Shown here: in pieces, positions 29,054-37,892 of the stretch | Layout of the letters: every line of letters starts with the position of its first letter | Numbering within the stretch: position 1 is the stretch's first letter | Origin: Poseidonocella sedimentorum | GTDB lineage: Bacteria; Pseudomonadota; Alphaproteobacteria; Rhodobacterales; Rhodobacteraceae | Assembly (NCBI RefSeq): GCF_900116005.1 | Contig: NZ_FOYI01000003.1 | Span: 124,001-188,000, forward strand | Direction of reading: 5' to 3' | Length of the DNA: 64,000 nt | Position numbers and translations under genes: made by a program | The notes under the pieces: model-generated | Seen by the model: only the letters and a program-made list of their open reading frames with translations | What the model was told of the DNA's origin: nothing | The model's database searches: none

Positions 29054-29467
29054 TCAGCCTTTCTTGAGCGGCGTGCCGTAGAGTTCGAGCCGGTGACCCA
29101 TCAGCCGATAGCCGAGCCGCTCGGCGATCTTTTCCTGAAGCGCTTCGATTTCGGGGTCGACGAACTCGATCACTTCGCCCGATTGCAGATCCAGCAGGTG
29201 ATCGTGATGGTCGCGTTCGGCGTCTTCGAAGCGCGCGCGCCCGTCGCCGAATTCCACCCGCTCGATGATGCCCAGATCCTCGAAGAGATTGACCGTCCGG
29301 TAGACCGTCGCGATGGAGATGTTGGGATCAATCGCCACCGCGCGCTGGTGCAGCGCCTCGACGTCGGGGTGGTCGGAGGCGTCTTCGATGACCTGCGCGA
29401 TGACCCGGCGCTGGCCGGTCATGCGCAGCCCCTTTTGCGCGCAGCGTTGTATGATCGTATCCGGCAT
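29054..29467 (-). CDS. Fur-family metalloregulator (Fur/Mur type)
   Basis: 137-residue metal-dependent repressor. Winged-helix DNA-binding half with MTGQRRVIAQVIEDASDHPDVE and ISIATVYRTVNLFEDLGII; metal/dimer half with the His cluster RDHHDHLLDLQSGEVIEFVDPEIE. No CxxC zinc pairs, as usual for alphaproteobacterial Fur. In this group such proteins often respond to manganese (Mur) rather than iron; the sequence alone does not decide. Irr seems less likely. Confidence 0.9.
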   Translation of the reverse strand: MPDTIIQRCAQKGLRMTGQRRVIAQVIEDASDHPDVEALHQRAVAIDPNISIATVYRTVNLFEDLGIIERVEFGDGRARFEDAERDHHDHLLDLQSGEVIEFVDPEIEALQEKIAERLGYRLMGHRLELYGTPLKKG

Positions 29468-29533
29468 TTCGTCCCGCCTTGCTCCCTCGTTTGAGGTAGC
29501 CCAACGGGGCGGGGGAGGCCAGCCGGAATTCGC

Positions 29534-30313
29534 TCAGATCGCGGGCGCGCCCATCTGGGTATGCAGCGCGGCGACGGTCGCGGCGTCGAGGCCAAGGGCC
29601 TCGGCAAGATCGCGCAGATATTGCTGCTCGGCCTCGGTATCGACGCGGATGGTCATGAGCGAGGCGGCATAGACCTGTGGCGCGAGGTGGGCCGGGGTGT
29701 CACCGGCGAGGCTCTCGATATCGATCGGCGCGGCGAGCTGCGTGCGCAGGAAGGTGGTGTCGGCCTCGGTGGCATCGTCGCCGAGGAATGCCATGATCTG
29801 TGCCTGCTCGTCCTTGTCGATTCGCCCGTCGGCTTTCACCGATTGGAACATCGCGCGCAGCATGAGGCCCGATTGCGCCTCCATCTCGGCGTTGACCGGC
29901 TCCGCGCCGATGGCGCTCAGCGTCTCCTGCGTGCGGGCCTGTCCGGTGGCGACCATGCCGCCGGCCGCGGCGAGCAGCCCGGCAAGGCCAGCCCCGCCCT
30001 GTCCGGAGCCAAAGGCGCCCATGAGCGCGCCGAGCCCGCCGTTGCCCGCCGTGTCCGCCGGCGCGCCTTGGTCCGACGACCGCGCTCCGCCGCCCATCAT
30101 GCCGGTAAACATGTCCTGCATCCGTGCGCCAGCTTCGCCGAAACCGCCGAAGGCAGGGGTGCCGCGGCCCGTCCCGGCGACGCCGGTCTTGCCCATGGTC
30201 CTGGTGACCTGATCCATGATCCCGCGCAGCCCGTCGCCTTTCGACAAATGGCTCACACCTTTGGCGGCGGCATAGCCGATGGCCACCTTGGTCAGTGTTC
30301 CGAGCAAACTCAT
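29534..30313 (-). CDS. DUF533/YebE-type protein with TerB-like domain
   Basis: 259 residues. The N-terminal half (1-130) is Gly/Ala/Met-rich with low-complexity helices (GGFGEAGARMQDMFTGMMGGG, GLAGLLAAAGGMVATG). The C-terminal half is a helical TerB/DUF533-like domain (MLRAMFQSVKADGRIDKDEQAQIMAFLG, YAASLMTIRVDTEAEQQYL). The role of the family is unclear; an inner-membrane association is often suggested. The start at MSLLGTLTKVAIG has AAGGGA upstream. Confidence 0.82.
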   Translation of the reverse strand: MSLLGTLTKVAIGYAAAKGVSHLSKGDGLRGIMDQVTRTMGKTGVAGTGRGTPAFGGFGEAGARMQDMFTGMMGGGARSSDQGAPADTAGNGGLGALMGAFGSGQGGAGLAGLLAAAGGMVATGQARTQETLSAIGAEPVNAEMEAQSGLMLRAMFQSVKADGRIDKDEQAQIMAFLGDDATEADTTFLRTQLAAPIDIESLAGDTPAHLAPQVYAASLMTIRVDTEAEQQYLRDLAEALGLDAATVAALHTQMGAPAI

Positions 30314-30459
30314 TTCGTGTAATCCCTTGGATGCGCAATCGCCGTGGAAAAATGCGCCGCCCTTTGCGGCATGAGGCGAGATAATCCCGACCAGTTTAAT
30401 CAGGCCGCGCGTCTTCGCATAAGTAAGGAATTCCTGCCTTGCAAAACGCGCCGCGCTTC

Positions 30460-31641
30460 TCAGACGAGCTGACGGATGCCCCGCGTGATCCCGTCGAGCG
30501 TCATCGGCACCATGCGATCCTCGAAGATCTCGGCGATCATCCCGACCGATTGGGTGTAGCCCCAATGCGCCTCCGGCAGCGGGTTGATCCAGAGCGTGTC
30601 GGGCCAGTGCGCGCGCGCGCGGGAGAGCCAGACCTGCCCCGATTCCTCATTCCAATGCTCGTTCGCCCCGCCCGGTATCGCGACCTCATAGGGCGACATC
30701 GCCGCGTCTCCGACGAAGATGCATTTGTAATCCGGCCCATAGGTGCGCAGCACGTCCCAGGTGGGGATCTTCTCGCTCCAGCGCCGGGCGTTGTCGCGCC
30801 AGACGGCCTCATAGAGGCAGTTGTGGAAATAGTAGTATTCGAGATGCTTGAACTCGGCGCGGGCGGCGGAAAACAGCTCTTCGACCACGCGGATATGCGG
30901 ATCCATCGAGCCACCCACATCGAGAAACAGCAGGACCTTGACCGCGTTGTGCCGCTCGGGGCGGGTCTTGACGTCGAGATAGCCGTGTTCGGCGGTGGCG
31001 CGGATCGTGCCGTCGAGGTCGAGCTCCTCCTGCGCGCCGGTGCGGGCCCAGCTGCGCAGCCGTTTGAGCGCCACCTTGATGTTGCGCGTCCCGAGCTCGA
31101 CCGTGTCGTCGAGATTGCGGAACTCGCGCTTGTCCCAGACCTTGACCGCGCGCTGGTGGCGGCTCTCGTCCTGCCCGATGCGCACGCCCTCGGGGTTGTA
31201 GCCGTGGGCGCCGAAGGGCGATGTCCCGGCGGTGCCGACCCATTTGTTGCCGCCCTGATGCCGGCCCTGCTGCTCCTTGAGCCGCTCGCGCAGGGTTTCC
31301 ATCAGCTTGTCAAACCCGCCAAGCGCCTCGATCTCGGCCTTTTCCTCGGGGCTGAGATGTTTCTCGGCCATTTTGGTGAGCCAGTCTTCGGGCAGGTCCA
31401 GCGCCTCCAGCACCGCGTCGAGCGGGAGCGCCTCGATCCCCTTGAAGCTCTCGGAAAAGGCGCGGTCGAAGCGGTCGATATGGCGCTCGTCCTTGACCAT
31501 CGCGCTGCGGGCAAGGTGGTAGAAGGCCTCGACGTCATAGGTGGCGATGCCGGTCCTGAGGGCGGCGAGAAAGGTCAGGAATTCGCGCAGAGAGACCGGG
31601 ATCCCGGCGCGGCGCAGGGCCTCGAAGAAGGGCAGGAACAC
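30460..31641 (-). CDS. VWA-domain CoxE-like protein
   Basis: 393 residues. The C-terminal von Willebrand A domain carries a MIDAS-like motif in VLLFLDVGGSMDPHI (Asp-x-Gly-x-Ser). The N-terminal helical part starts VFLPFFEALRRAGIPVSLRE, typical of CoxE-like proteins. Such proteins pair with MoxR ATPases to mature or insert cofactors into protein complexes. The start is GTG at 31641; family members begin at this point. It is last in the order moxR - DUF2927 lipoprotein - 54-residue membrane protein - this gene, all leftward, spanning 34084 to 30460. Confidence 0.9.
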   Translation of the reverse strand: MFLPFFEALRRAGIPVSLREFLTFLAALRTGIATYDVEAFYHLARSAMVKDERHIDRFDRAFSESFKGIEALPLDAVLEALDLPEDWLTKMAEKHLSPEEKAEIEALGGFDKLMETLRERLKEQQGRHQGGNKWVGTAGTSPFGAHGYNPEGVRIGQDESRHQRAVKVWDKREFRNLDDTVELGTRNIKVALKRLRSWARTGAQEELDLDGTIRATAEHGYLDVKTRPERHNAVKVLLFLDVGGSMDPHIRVVEELFSAARAEFKHLEYYYFHNCLYEAVWRDNARRWSEKIPTWDVLRTYGPDYKCIFVGDAAMSPYEVAIPGGANEHWNEESGQVWLSRARAHWPDTLWINPLPEAHWGYTQSVGMIAEIFEDRMVPMTLDGITRGIRQLV

Positions 31642-31655
31642 CGCCGGCGCCCCGT

Positions 31656-31820
31656 CTAGAGGGACCGGATGAGGATCAGGTCGATGAAGAGCCCCAGCAC
31701 GCCGAGCGCGATGGCATAGCCGGCGGCATATTGCGCCATGTCGAGCCCGCTGCCCTTGCGGCGCCGCGCGGACCAGGCGCCATAAATCGCTCCGGCCAGG
31801 GCAAAGAGATAGACTAGCAT
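31656..31820 (-). CDS. 54-residue small membrane protein in the MoxR/VWA operon
   Basis: ATG at 31820 with an excellent ribosome-binding site (GGAGG, seven bases upstream) to a TAG at 31656-31658. Residues 1-16 (MLVYLFALAGAIYGAW) and 32-51 (AGYAIALGVLGLFIDLIL) are two membrane segments joined by a basic SARRRKGSG loop. The gene fits between the DUF2927 lipoprotein and the VWA protein with 14-18 bases on each side. A companion to the complex is likely; the exact role is unknown. Confidence 0.82.
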   Translation of the reverse strand: MLVYLFALAGAIYGAWSARRRKGSGLDMAQYAAGYAIALGVLGLFIDLILIRSL

Positions 31821-31838
31821 GGCAAACCTCCGGTGGGC

Positions 31839-33245
31839 TCAGTTCTGGTCGCTGGTGCGGGTTTCGTCTTGCGGGTCGGCGTTCTGGATCGTCTCGGGGT
31901 CTTGCGGATCCGGGGCCGGGGGGCGCAGGCGTTGGATTTCGGCGACCCGCGTCCGGACCGCCCGGTCCGGGCCGAAGCCGTAGCGCGCCCATCCCAGACT
32001 GTCCAGCCGAAGCGCCGCCGCCTCGGCCTCCTCGCCGGTCAGCTCCAGCGCCTCGGCGCGCATGAGCATGAGCGTGGCCAGCAGCGCGGCGTTCTGATGG
32101 GCGCGCGCGATCCGGATCGCCGGCTCCACCAGGCGGCGCGCGGTTTCGCCGTCGCCGGAGGCCAGGGCGAAACTGGCGATCTGGCTGATGACATGGGCGC
32201 GGTGCAACTCGGTGCCCGGCGCTGCGGCATAGTGGCGATTGGCGGAAAGAAAGGCCGTCAGCGCGGCCGCCGGATCCTGCCCTGCGCGCACCCGGCCGAG
32301 GTTGTAGGCGGCATAGCCCCGTTCGACGCGGGACAGCCCGTGGCGCCGCCCGAGCGAGACCGCCTCGCGCGCCGCGCGCAGCCGGGCGGCGGGAAAGAGA
32401 TTGGGGTTGAGCGAGCTCTGGATCGCGGTGATCCACGCCCGATCGATCGGCGCGGCGGGAAGATCGCGCGCGCGCCCGCCCTCGGGATTGAGCCGCAAAA
32501 GGATGGCCGGCAGGGCCGCGCGGACCTCCGCCTCGGTCATGCCGCTTTCGAGCGCGGGATCGTGGCTTACCTTCAGCAGCAGCATGTCATAGGGCGTCAG
32601 GACCGACTGGATATTGTCATCGTTGAAGACGCTGCCCGCCAGCCGGTAGAGATCGTTGAGCGGCCCGAGCGCCTGGCCGAGCTCCTCGTGCAGGCAATCG
32701 CGCGCCTCCTGCGGGCTCATGTCGGAGGGCACGAAAACCGCAAGCCGCCGCCGCTCGCGCAGCGCCTGCCAATCGAGCGTGTCGTCCCCCGCAAGGCGAT
32801 ATTCGGCGAAAGACGAGACGTTGGGCGCGACGAAACAGGCCGCCTGACGCACCGAATTGCGGATCTGGCGCCCCGAGATCGCCTCGATGGTGATATTGGC
32901 TTGGCCAGCGGCGCGCTCGCCGCGCAGGCGCGAGATCTCGATCCCGGCCTCATCGCGCAGCCGCGCAAGCAGCCGGTCCAGATCCGCCGCCAGAATGCCA
33001 TCGTAATGCCCGGTGAGCCGCACCGTGACCGGCCCTTCGAACCGCGTGAACACGGGCAGGGGGCGCCCGCTCTCCAGCTGGAAGGTGAGGTCGAGAAAAT
33101 CGCGCATCACCCGGCTGTTGGAGACCGCCCCGAGCCGCAGATCGGGCGGCGCGGTAAAGGTCTTGACCGGGGGCAGCGAGGGATCGGGCAGATCGGCACA
33201 TCCGCTCAGCGCCAGGGCGAGCACCGCCGTCGCGAACGCGCGCAT
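31839..33245 (-). CDS. DUF2927 lipoprotein
   Basis: 468 residues. The signal peptide MRAFATAVLALALSGC ends in a lipobox (LSGC), so it is probably a lipoprotein. The body has the DUF2927 segment (NSRVMRDFLDLTFQLESGR, TVRLTGHYDGILAADLD) and a C-terminal helical, TPR-like half (RAHVISQIASFALASGDGETARRLVEPAI). It overlaps the moxR stop by one base (TGATG), which supports this start. Probably an envelope partner of the MoxR/VWA pair. Confidence 0.85.
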   Translation of the reverse strand: MRAFATAVLALALSGCADLPDPSLPPVKTFTAPPDLRLGAVSNSRVMRDFLDLTFQLESGRPLPVFTRFEGPVTVRLTGHYDGILAADLDRLLARLRDEAGIEISRLRGERAAGQANITIEAISGRQIRNSVRQAACFVAPNVSSFAEYRLAGDDTLDWQALRERRRLAVFVPSDMSPQEARDCLHEELGQALGPLNDLYRLAGSVFNDDNIQSVLTPYDMLLLKVSHDPALESGMTEAEVRAALPAILLRLNPEGGRARDLPAAPIDRAWITAIQSSLNPNLFPAARLRAAREAVSLGRRHGLSRVERGYAAYNLGRVRAGQDPAAALTAFLSANRHYAAAPGTELHRAHVISQIASFALASGDGETARRLVEPAIRIARAHQNAALLATLMLMRAEALELTGEEAEAAALRLDSLGWARYGFGPDRAVRTRVAEIQRLRPPAPDPQDPETIQNADPQDETRTSDQN

Positions 33246-34084
33246 CACCGCGCGCGGCGAGCCATGAACGCGAGACGCTCGAACAAATGCACATCCTGCT
33301 CGTTTTTCAACAGCGCCCCGTGCAGCCGGGGCAGGGCATCGCCGCCATCGCGCCGCAGATCCTCCGCGCTCAGGTCCTCTGCCAGCAGCAGCTTCAGCCA
33401 ATCGAGCACCTCCGAGGTCGAGGGCCGTTTCTTGAGCCCCGGCTGCTCGCGCAGCTCGTAGAACTGGGTCAACGCGGTGGTCAAAAGCGCGTCCTTGATC
33501 CCGGGATGATGCACTTCGACGATCCGGCGCAGCGTTTCCATGTCGGGAAAGCGGATGTAGTGAAAGAAGCAGCGGCGCAGGAAGGCGTCCGGCAGCTCCT
33601 TTTCGTTGTTCGAGGTGATGATGACGATGGGGCGTTGGCGCGCGCGGATGGTCTCGCCGGTCTCGTAGACGTGAAACTCCATCCGGTCGAGTTCCTGAAG
33701 CAGGTCGTTGGGAAACTCGATATCGGCCTTGTCGATTTCGTCGATCAGCAGGACCACGCGCTCCTCGGCCTCGAAGGCCTGCCAGAGCTTGCCCTTGCGG
33801 ATGTAGTTGGCCACGTCGTTGACCCGCGCGTCGCCCAGTTGGCTGTCGCGCAGCCGGCTCACCGCGTCGTATTCATAAAGCCCCTGCTGGGCGCGGGTGG
33901 TGGATTTGATGTTCCACTCGATCATCCGCAGGCCGAGCGAGCTTGCCACCTGCCGGGCCAGTTCGGTCTTTCCGGTGCCCGGCTCGCCCTTGACCAGAAG
34001 CGGGCGCTCCAGCGTCACGGCAGCATTGACCGCGATCGTCAGATCGTCGGTGGCGACATAGCTCTCGGTGCCCTGGAAACGCAT
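33245..34084 (-). CDS. MoxR-family AAA+ ATPase
   Basis: 279 residues with Walker A KGEPGTGKTELARQV, Walker B VVLLIDEIDKADIEFPNDLLQELD, sensor 1 region PIVIITSNNEKELPDAFLRR and the MoxR lid. Works as a chaperone-like ATPase with VWA proteins such as the one encoded at 30460-31641. First gene of the leftward operon. Confidence 0.94.
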   Translation of the reverse strand: MRFQGTESYVATDDLTIAVNAAVTLERPLLVKGEPGTGKTELARQVASSLGLRMIEWNIKSTTRAQQGLYEYDAVSRLRDSQLGDARVNDVANYIRKGKLWQAFEAEERVVLLIDEIDKADIEFPNDLLQELDRMEFHVYETGETIRARQRPIVIITSNNEKELPDAFLRRCFFHYIRFPDMETLRRIVEVHHPGIKDALLTTALTQFYELREQPGLKKRPSTSEVLDWLKLLLAEDLSAEDLRRDGGDALPRLHGALLKNEQDVHLFERLAFMARRAR

Positions 34085-34213
34085 TCTTCATCTCTTTGCA
34101 AGATCTTCACCGGCGCAGGTTTACCACACCACCGGACGGGGGCAACGGGTGGGTTTTGTGTAGTGACATCCTTTGGTACCTGCGGTAAACGCGGCGCCAC
34201 AAGGAGGGACCTG

Positions 34214-34690
34214 ATGACCGACAAAACTTCGACAGTGTCCGATCAGGGTCCAGAGAAGGATATTGCAATGAAAGCAGAAAGCTTCCTGCCGTCCGACTAT
34301 CAGCCGGCCGAGGATGAGCCTTTTATGAACGAGCGCCAACTCGAATATTTCCGCCGGAAACTGGAAGCCTGGAAGGCCGATATTCTGGCCGACAGCCGGG
34401 ACACGATCGAGACTTTGCAGGGCAGCACCCGCTCCATCCCCGATGTGGCCGACCGTGCCAGCGAAGAGACCGACCGCGCGCTGGAGTTGCGCACCCGCGA
34501 CCGCCAGCGCAAGCTCGTCGCCAAGATCGACAGCGCCCTGCGCCGGATCGAAGAGGGCGAATACGGCTACTGCGAAGTCACCGGCGAGCCGATCAGCCTC
34601 AAGCGCCTCGACGCGCGCCCCATCGCCACCATGAGCCTCGAGGCTCAGGAGCGCCACGAGCGGCGCGAGAAGGTCCATCGCGACGACTGA
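34214..34690 (+). CDS. dksA: DksA/TraR-type RNA polymerase-binding factor lacking the zinc finger cysteines
   Basis: 158 residues from the ATG preceded by AAGGAGG. The coiled-coil with the tip motif DxxDxA (PDVADRAS) and the following LELRTRDRQRKLVAKI are conserved. The zinc site is reduced to one Cys: GYCEVTGEPISLKRLDARP, then ATMSLEAQERHERR, where E. coli has four. Rhodobacter-type DksA proteins with a single cysteine are known to work without zinc, so this is probably a functional stringent-response factor acting with ppGpp. A shorter start at MKAESFLPSDY (34268) is possible. A terminator follows. Confidence 0.92.
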   Translation: MTDKTSTVSDQGPEKDIAMKAESFLPSDYQPAEDEPFMNERQLEYFRRKLEAWKADILADSRDTIETLQGSTRSIPDVADRASEETDRALELRTRDRQRKLVAKIDSALRRIEEGEYGYCEVTGEPISLKRLDARPIATMSLEAQERHERREKVHRDD

Positions 34691-34717
34691 TGCACCAGGC
34701 ACACAGACATGACATCG

Positions 34718-34744
34718 ACGCCGGGGGTCTCGCCCCGGCGTTTT
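34718..34744 (+). terminator. rho-independent terminator after dksA
   Basis: ACGCCGGGG (34718-34726) pairs perfectly with CCCCGGCGT (34733-34741) around a GTCTCG loop, followed by a short TTTT run. Confidence 0.8.
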
Positions 34745-34763
34745 GCGTTGGGGGCGCGGCGCG

Positions 34764-35921
34764 ATGCTGATCGCGCAGGAGATCACCGTCATCGGCGGGG
34801 GGGTCGCCGGGCTCGCGGCGGCGCGCGCGCTGGCCCTGCGCGGCGCCCGGGTGACGCTGCACGAACGCGCGCCTGCGCTGCGCGAGGTCGGCGCGGGGCT
34901 TCAGATCAGCCCCAACGGCTTGCGCGTGCTTGATGCTCTCGGGCTGGGGGGCGATCTGCGCGACGTGGCGACGCGGGCCGAGGCGGTGGCGCTGCATGAT
35001 GCGCGCGGCGAGGTCGTCACCCGAATCCCGCTTGGCGCCGGGCCCGATGCGCCGCCCTATCTCTTTGCCCACCGCGCCGATCTGATCGACATTCTGGCCC
35101 GCGGCGCACGCGAGGCAGGGGTGGAGATCCGGCTCGGCAGTGAGATATCGGCCGAGATCGCGCCGGGCGGCCTGCGCCTCACCGGGCCGGACGGCGAGGC
35201 CGCCATCGCGCCGCTCGTGATCGGGGCCGATGGCGTCCGCTCCCGCCTGCGCGCCTGTCTAGAACAGAGCGCGCCGCCCGCGTTTACCGGCCAGGTCGCC
35301 TGGCGCGCGGTGGTCGATGCGCCCTCACCCGGGGAGGCGCGTGTCTTCATGGGCCCCGGGCGCCACATCGTGGCCTATCCGCTTTCCGGCGGCGCCCGCA
35401 CCAACCTCGTCGCGGTCGAAGAACGCGCGAGCTGGGCTGAAGAAGGCTGGTCACACCCCGGCGATCCCGAGGTGCTCCGCGCGAGGTTCTCAGACTTCAA
35501 GGGCCCCGCGGCAGAGCTGCTGCGCGCAACCGAAGCCGTCTTTCAATGGGGGCTCTTCACCCACCCGATTCCCGATCCGCTCTTTCGCGGCCCGCTCGCC
35601 CTCATCGGCGACGCGGCCCACCCGATGCTGCCCTTCATGGCGCAAGGCGCGAACATGGCGCTGGAGGACGCCTGGGTCCTCGGGCGCGCGCTTGCCGAAT
35701 TCCCCGATCCGCGCGACGCGGTCGCCGCCTACAGCGCCGAGCGCCGCCCGCGCGTTGCCCGCGTCGTCGAGACCTCCCGCCGCAATGCCTGGAAATACCA
35801 CCTGCGCAATCCGGCCCTGCGCTTTGCCGCCCATAGCGGCTTGCGCCTCGCCGGCCGGCTCGCCCCCGGCGCGCTCGCCCGCCAGTTCGACTGGCTCTAC
35901 GGGCATGACGTGACCCGCTAA
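34764..35921 (+). CDS. FAD-dependent aromatic-type monooxygenase
   Basis: 385 residues of the salicylate-hydroxylase/UbiH-like flavoprotein family. Motifs: GGGVAGLAAARALALRG (Rossmann), the DG loop IGADGVRSRLR, and GDAAHPMLPFMAQGANMALEDAWVLGRAL (FAD ribityl). NAD(P)H-dependent hydroxylation of an aromatic ring is expected; the substrate is not readable. Start ATG at 34764. It overlaps the convergent glycosyltransferase stop by four bases. Confidence 0.9.
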   Translation: MLIAQEITVIGGGVAGLAAARALALRGARVTLHERAPALREVGAGLQISPNGLRVLDALGLGGDLRDVATRAEAVALHDARGEVVTRIPLGAGPDAPPYLFAHRADLIDILARGAREAGVEIRLGSEISAEIAPGGLRLTGPDGEAAIAPLVIGADGVRSRLRACLEQSAPPAFTGQVAWRAVVDAPSPGEARVFMGPGRHIVAYPLSGGARTNLVAVEERASWAEEGWSHPGDPEVLRARFSDFKGPAAELLRATEAVFQWGLFTHPIPDPLFRGPLALIGDAAHPMLPFMAQGANMALEDAWVLGRALAEFPDPRDAVAAYSAERRPRVARVVETSRRNAWKYHLRNPALRFAAHSGLRLAGRLAPGALARQFDWLYGHDVTR

Positions 35922-36781
35922 GCGCCCGCCCCGATGCGAAAGGTTTCGCGGATCCGCGCGCGCTCCGCCGGATCCTCCACCGCGTAGCGGTCCAGGAGCC
36001 CGATCTTGTTATCCATCTTGCCTCGCCGTTCGACCATGTTCTGGCCGTGGCCGATCATGTAGCAGGCGGCCGGGAAGGGTACGGGATCGAAGGTCACACC
36101 GAAATGGGCCGAGACCTTTTCGATCTTGGTGTGTGACCGGTGCCGGTTGAGAAAAGCGCGATAGCGGCGATGGGCGCGGAAATCCACGTAGACCGCCGAA
36201 GACGAGCCGCAGATCCGGAAAAACCGCCGCTCGGGCGGCGCGAGCCGCGCGATCTCCCCGGTTTCGGCATGGACGATGTACCCCTCGCTGATCAGATAGC
36301 CGCGGCCGTTGTGATCGCCGCGCACAAAGGCGGTGAACTCCGGGTGCAGCAGGTCGTCGGCGTCGAACTGCATGTAGTAGCCGTCGCCGCGATAGGTCCT
36401 GGAGATGTGATCGATGAGCTGCCGCCGCTTGTGGCCCTTGTCGTAGAATTGGTCGGAAACGGACGAGCGGGTGAAGGACACGCGCGGGTCCAGATCCACC
36501 GCCTCGGGCCGATCCTGACCGCAGACCCAGGCGCGCCAGTTTCCATCCGTCTGACGACGAAAGCTCTCAATCGTCTGGGCGAGGTTGTGTTCCACCATCT
36601 GCCAATCGGGCGCGCGCGCGCGAGAGACGAGCGGGATGGCCAAGAGCAGGTGCGGATCCTCAGAGGGCGCGGCCCGGGGCGTCGTCTTCTGCCAGAGCCA
36701 GCCGTGCAGCCGCTGCTGCGGCGCCGTCTTGCCGCGCCAGATGGCTTCCGCGCGGCGCAGCCAGCCGCTCCGCGCACTCAT
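35918..36781 (-). CDS. glycosyltransferase-like protein (putative rhamnosyltransferase type)
   Basis: 287 residues. A GT-A type metal motif is visible in YYMQFDADDLLHPEFTAF (about residue 150), after an N-terminal LLLAIPLVSRARAPDW strand. The C-terminal FPAACYMIGHGQNMVERR segment fits a Roseobacter family annotated as putative rhamnosyltransferases; donor and acceptor are unproven. Its start overlaps the xthA stop (ATGA), so it is co-translated with xthA, an odd functional pairing. Confidence 0.72.
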   Translation of the reverse strand: MSARSGWLRRAEAIWRGKTAPQQRLHGWLWQKTTPRAAPSEDPHLLLAIPLVSRARAPDWQMVEHNLAQTIESFRRQTDGNWRAWVCGQDRPEAVDLDPRVSFTRSSVSDQFYDKGHKRRQLIDHISRTYRGDGYYMQFDADDLLHPEFTAFVRGDHNGRGYLISEGYIVHAETGEIARLAPPERRFFRICGSSSAVYVDFRAHRRYRAFLNRHRSHTKIEKVSAHFGVTFDPVPFPAACYMIGHGQNMVERRGKMDNKIGLLDRYAVEDPAERARIRETFRIGAGA

Positions 36782-37560
36782 GCCGCAAGCTCGATCCAGA
36801 CCGGCACGTGGTCCGACGGTTTCTCGCCGCCGCGCACCGCCCGGTCGATCTCGCAGTGGGTCAGGCAGTCGGCGCATTCGGGGCTCAGGAGCAGGTGGTC
36901 GATGCGGATCCCGTCGTCGCGGTTCCAGGCGCCGGCCTGATAGTCCCAGAAACTGTAGTGCCCGGGCCCTTGGGTGCGGGCGCGGAAGGCGTCGGTCAGC
37001 CCGAGATTGAGCAGCCGTCGATACGCCGCGCGCGTCTGGGGCAGGGCGAGCGCGTCCGCGTGCCAGGCCTCGGGGCGCTTGGCATCCTCGTCCTGCGGGA
37101 TCACGTTGTAATCCCCGGCCATGAGGAAGGGCATCTCCGCGCCGAGCAGATCCCGCGCCCGCGCCTCGAGCCGCTCCATCCAGGCCAGCTTGTAGTCGTA
37201 TTTCGGCCCCGGCACCGGGTTGCCGTTGGGCAGATAGAGCCCGCAGAGCCGGACCGCGAGCCGCTCGCCCACCACCGTCGCCTCGATATAGCGCGCCTGC
37301 TCGTCGCTCTCATCGCCCGGCAGACCCCGGCTCACATCCTCCAGAGGCAGTTTCGACAGGATCGCCACGCCGTTGAAGCTCTTCTGCCCGTGGGTCTCGA
37401 CCTGATAGCCGCGGTCTTCGAAGAGCTCCCGGGGGAAGGCCTCGTCCACCGATTTGATCTCCTGCAGGATCGCCACGTCGGGCTGCGCCGCATCGAGCCA
37501 TTCGGGCAGCGCGAGGCTGCGCGCCTTGATCCCGTTGATGTTGAATGTCGCGATCTTCAT
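36778..37560 (-). CDS. xthA: exodeoxyribonuclease III
   Basis: Base-excision repair AP endonuclease/3'-exonuclease. 260 residues with the metal-binding and catalytic motifs: ATFNINGIKAR, AILQEIKSVDE (Glu), SFNGVAILSK, MAGDYNVIPQDEDAK (Asp/Asn), and C-terminal PSDHVPVW (Asp-His). Start at MKIATFNINGI; the upstream frame has no family similarity. Confidence 0.95.
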   Translation of the reverse strand: MKIATFNINGIKARSLALPEWLDAAQPDVAILQEIKSVDEAFPRELFEDRGYQVETHGQKSFNGVAILSKLPLEDVSRGLPGDESDEQARYIEATVVGERLAVRLCGLYLPNGNPVPGPKYDYKLAWMERLEARARDLLGAEMPFLMAGDYNVIPQDEDAKRPEAWHADALALPQTRAAYRRLLNLGLTDAFRARTQGPGHYSFWDYQAGAWNRDDGIRIDHLLLSPECADCLTHCEIDRAVRGGEKPSDHVPVWIELAA

Positions 37561-37892
37561 GTGACCCCCGGATTTGGCGCTTCCGGTATCCGGCAACCCG
37601 GCCCGGGGGGCAAGCGGGATTCGCGGCCCGAATGCGCCGCGCGGGGTGATTCCCCTCGCGGAAATCACCTCTTTCGAAAGCGTTGAGCCCCCGAACGGCC
37701 CCTGATCGCCGGCGCGCCCGAAAATGTGGCGCCAGCGACGGCGCGCATTCCTCATTTTGAATCAAGGCCTTGCAACTTTTAGGTGAATTTCGCGCAAGTC
37801 AAAACAACCTAAAGATGAAAAAATGCTTGCGTGATCGCCCTTAGGTAGTGTCCAAATACAACCATGAGTTGCAAACGATGGGGAACATCAAA
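37561..37892. other. control region upstream of the repeat-protein gene
   Basis: 332 bases without a supported gene, divergent between xthA and the repeat-protein operon. The last 150 bases are AT-rich and contain TTTAGGT at 37778-37784, its reverse complement ACCTAAA at 37807-37813 and a third TTAGGT at 37841-37846. A weak promoter may be TTGAAT (37757-37762), 17 bases, TAGGTG, overlapping the first element. Confidence 0.45.
37778..37813. promoter_or_regulatory. TTTAGGT/ACCTAAA inverted repeat, possible operator
   Basis: Two exact seven-base inverted copies, 22 bases apart, with a further direct TTAGGT copy 28 bases downstream. They sit 80-115 bases upstream of the repeat-protein start and could be sites for a dimeric regulator. 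Confidence 0.4.
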
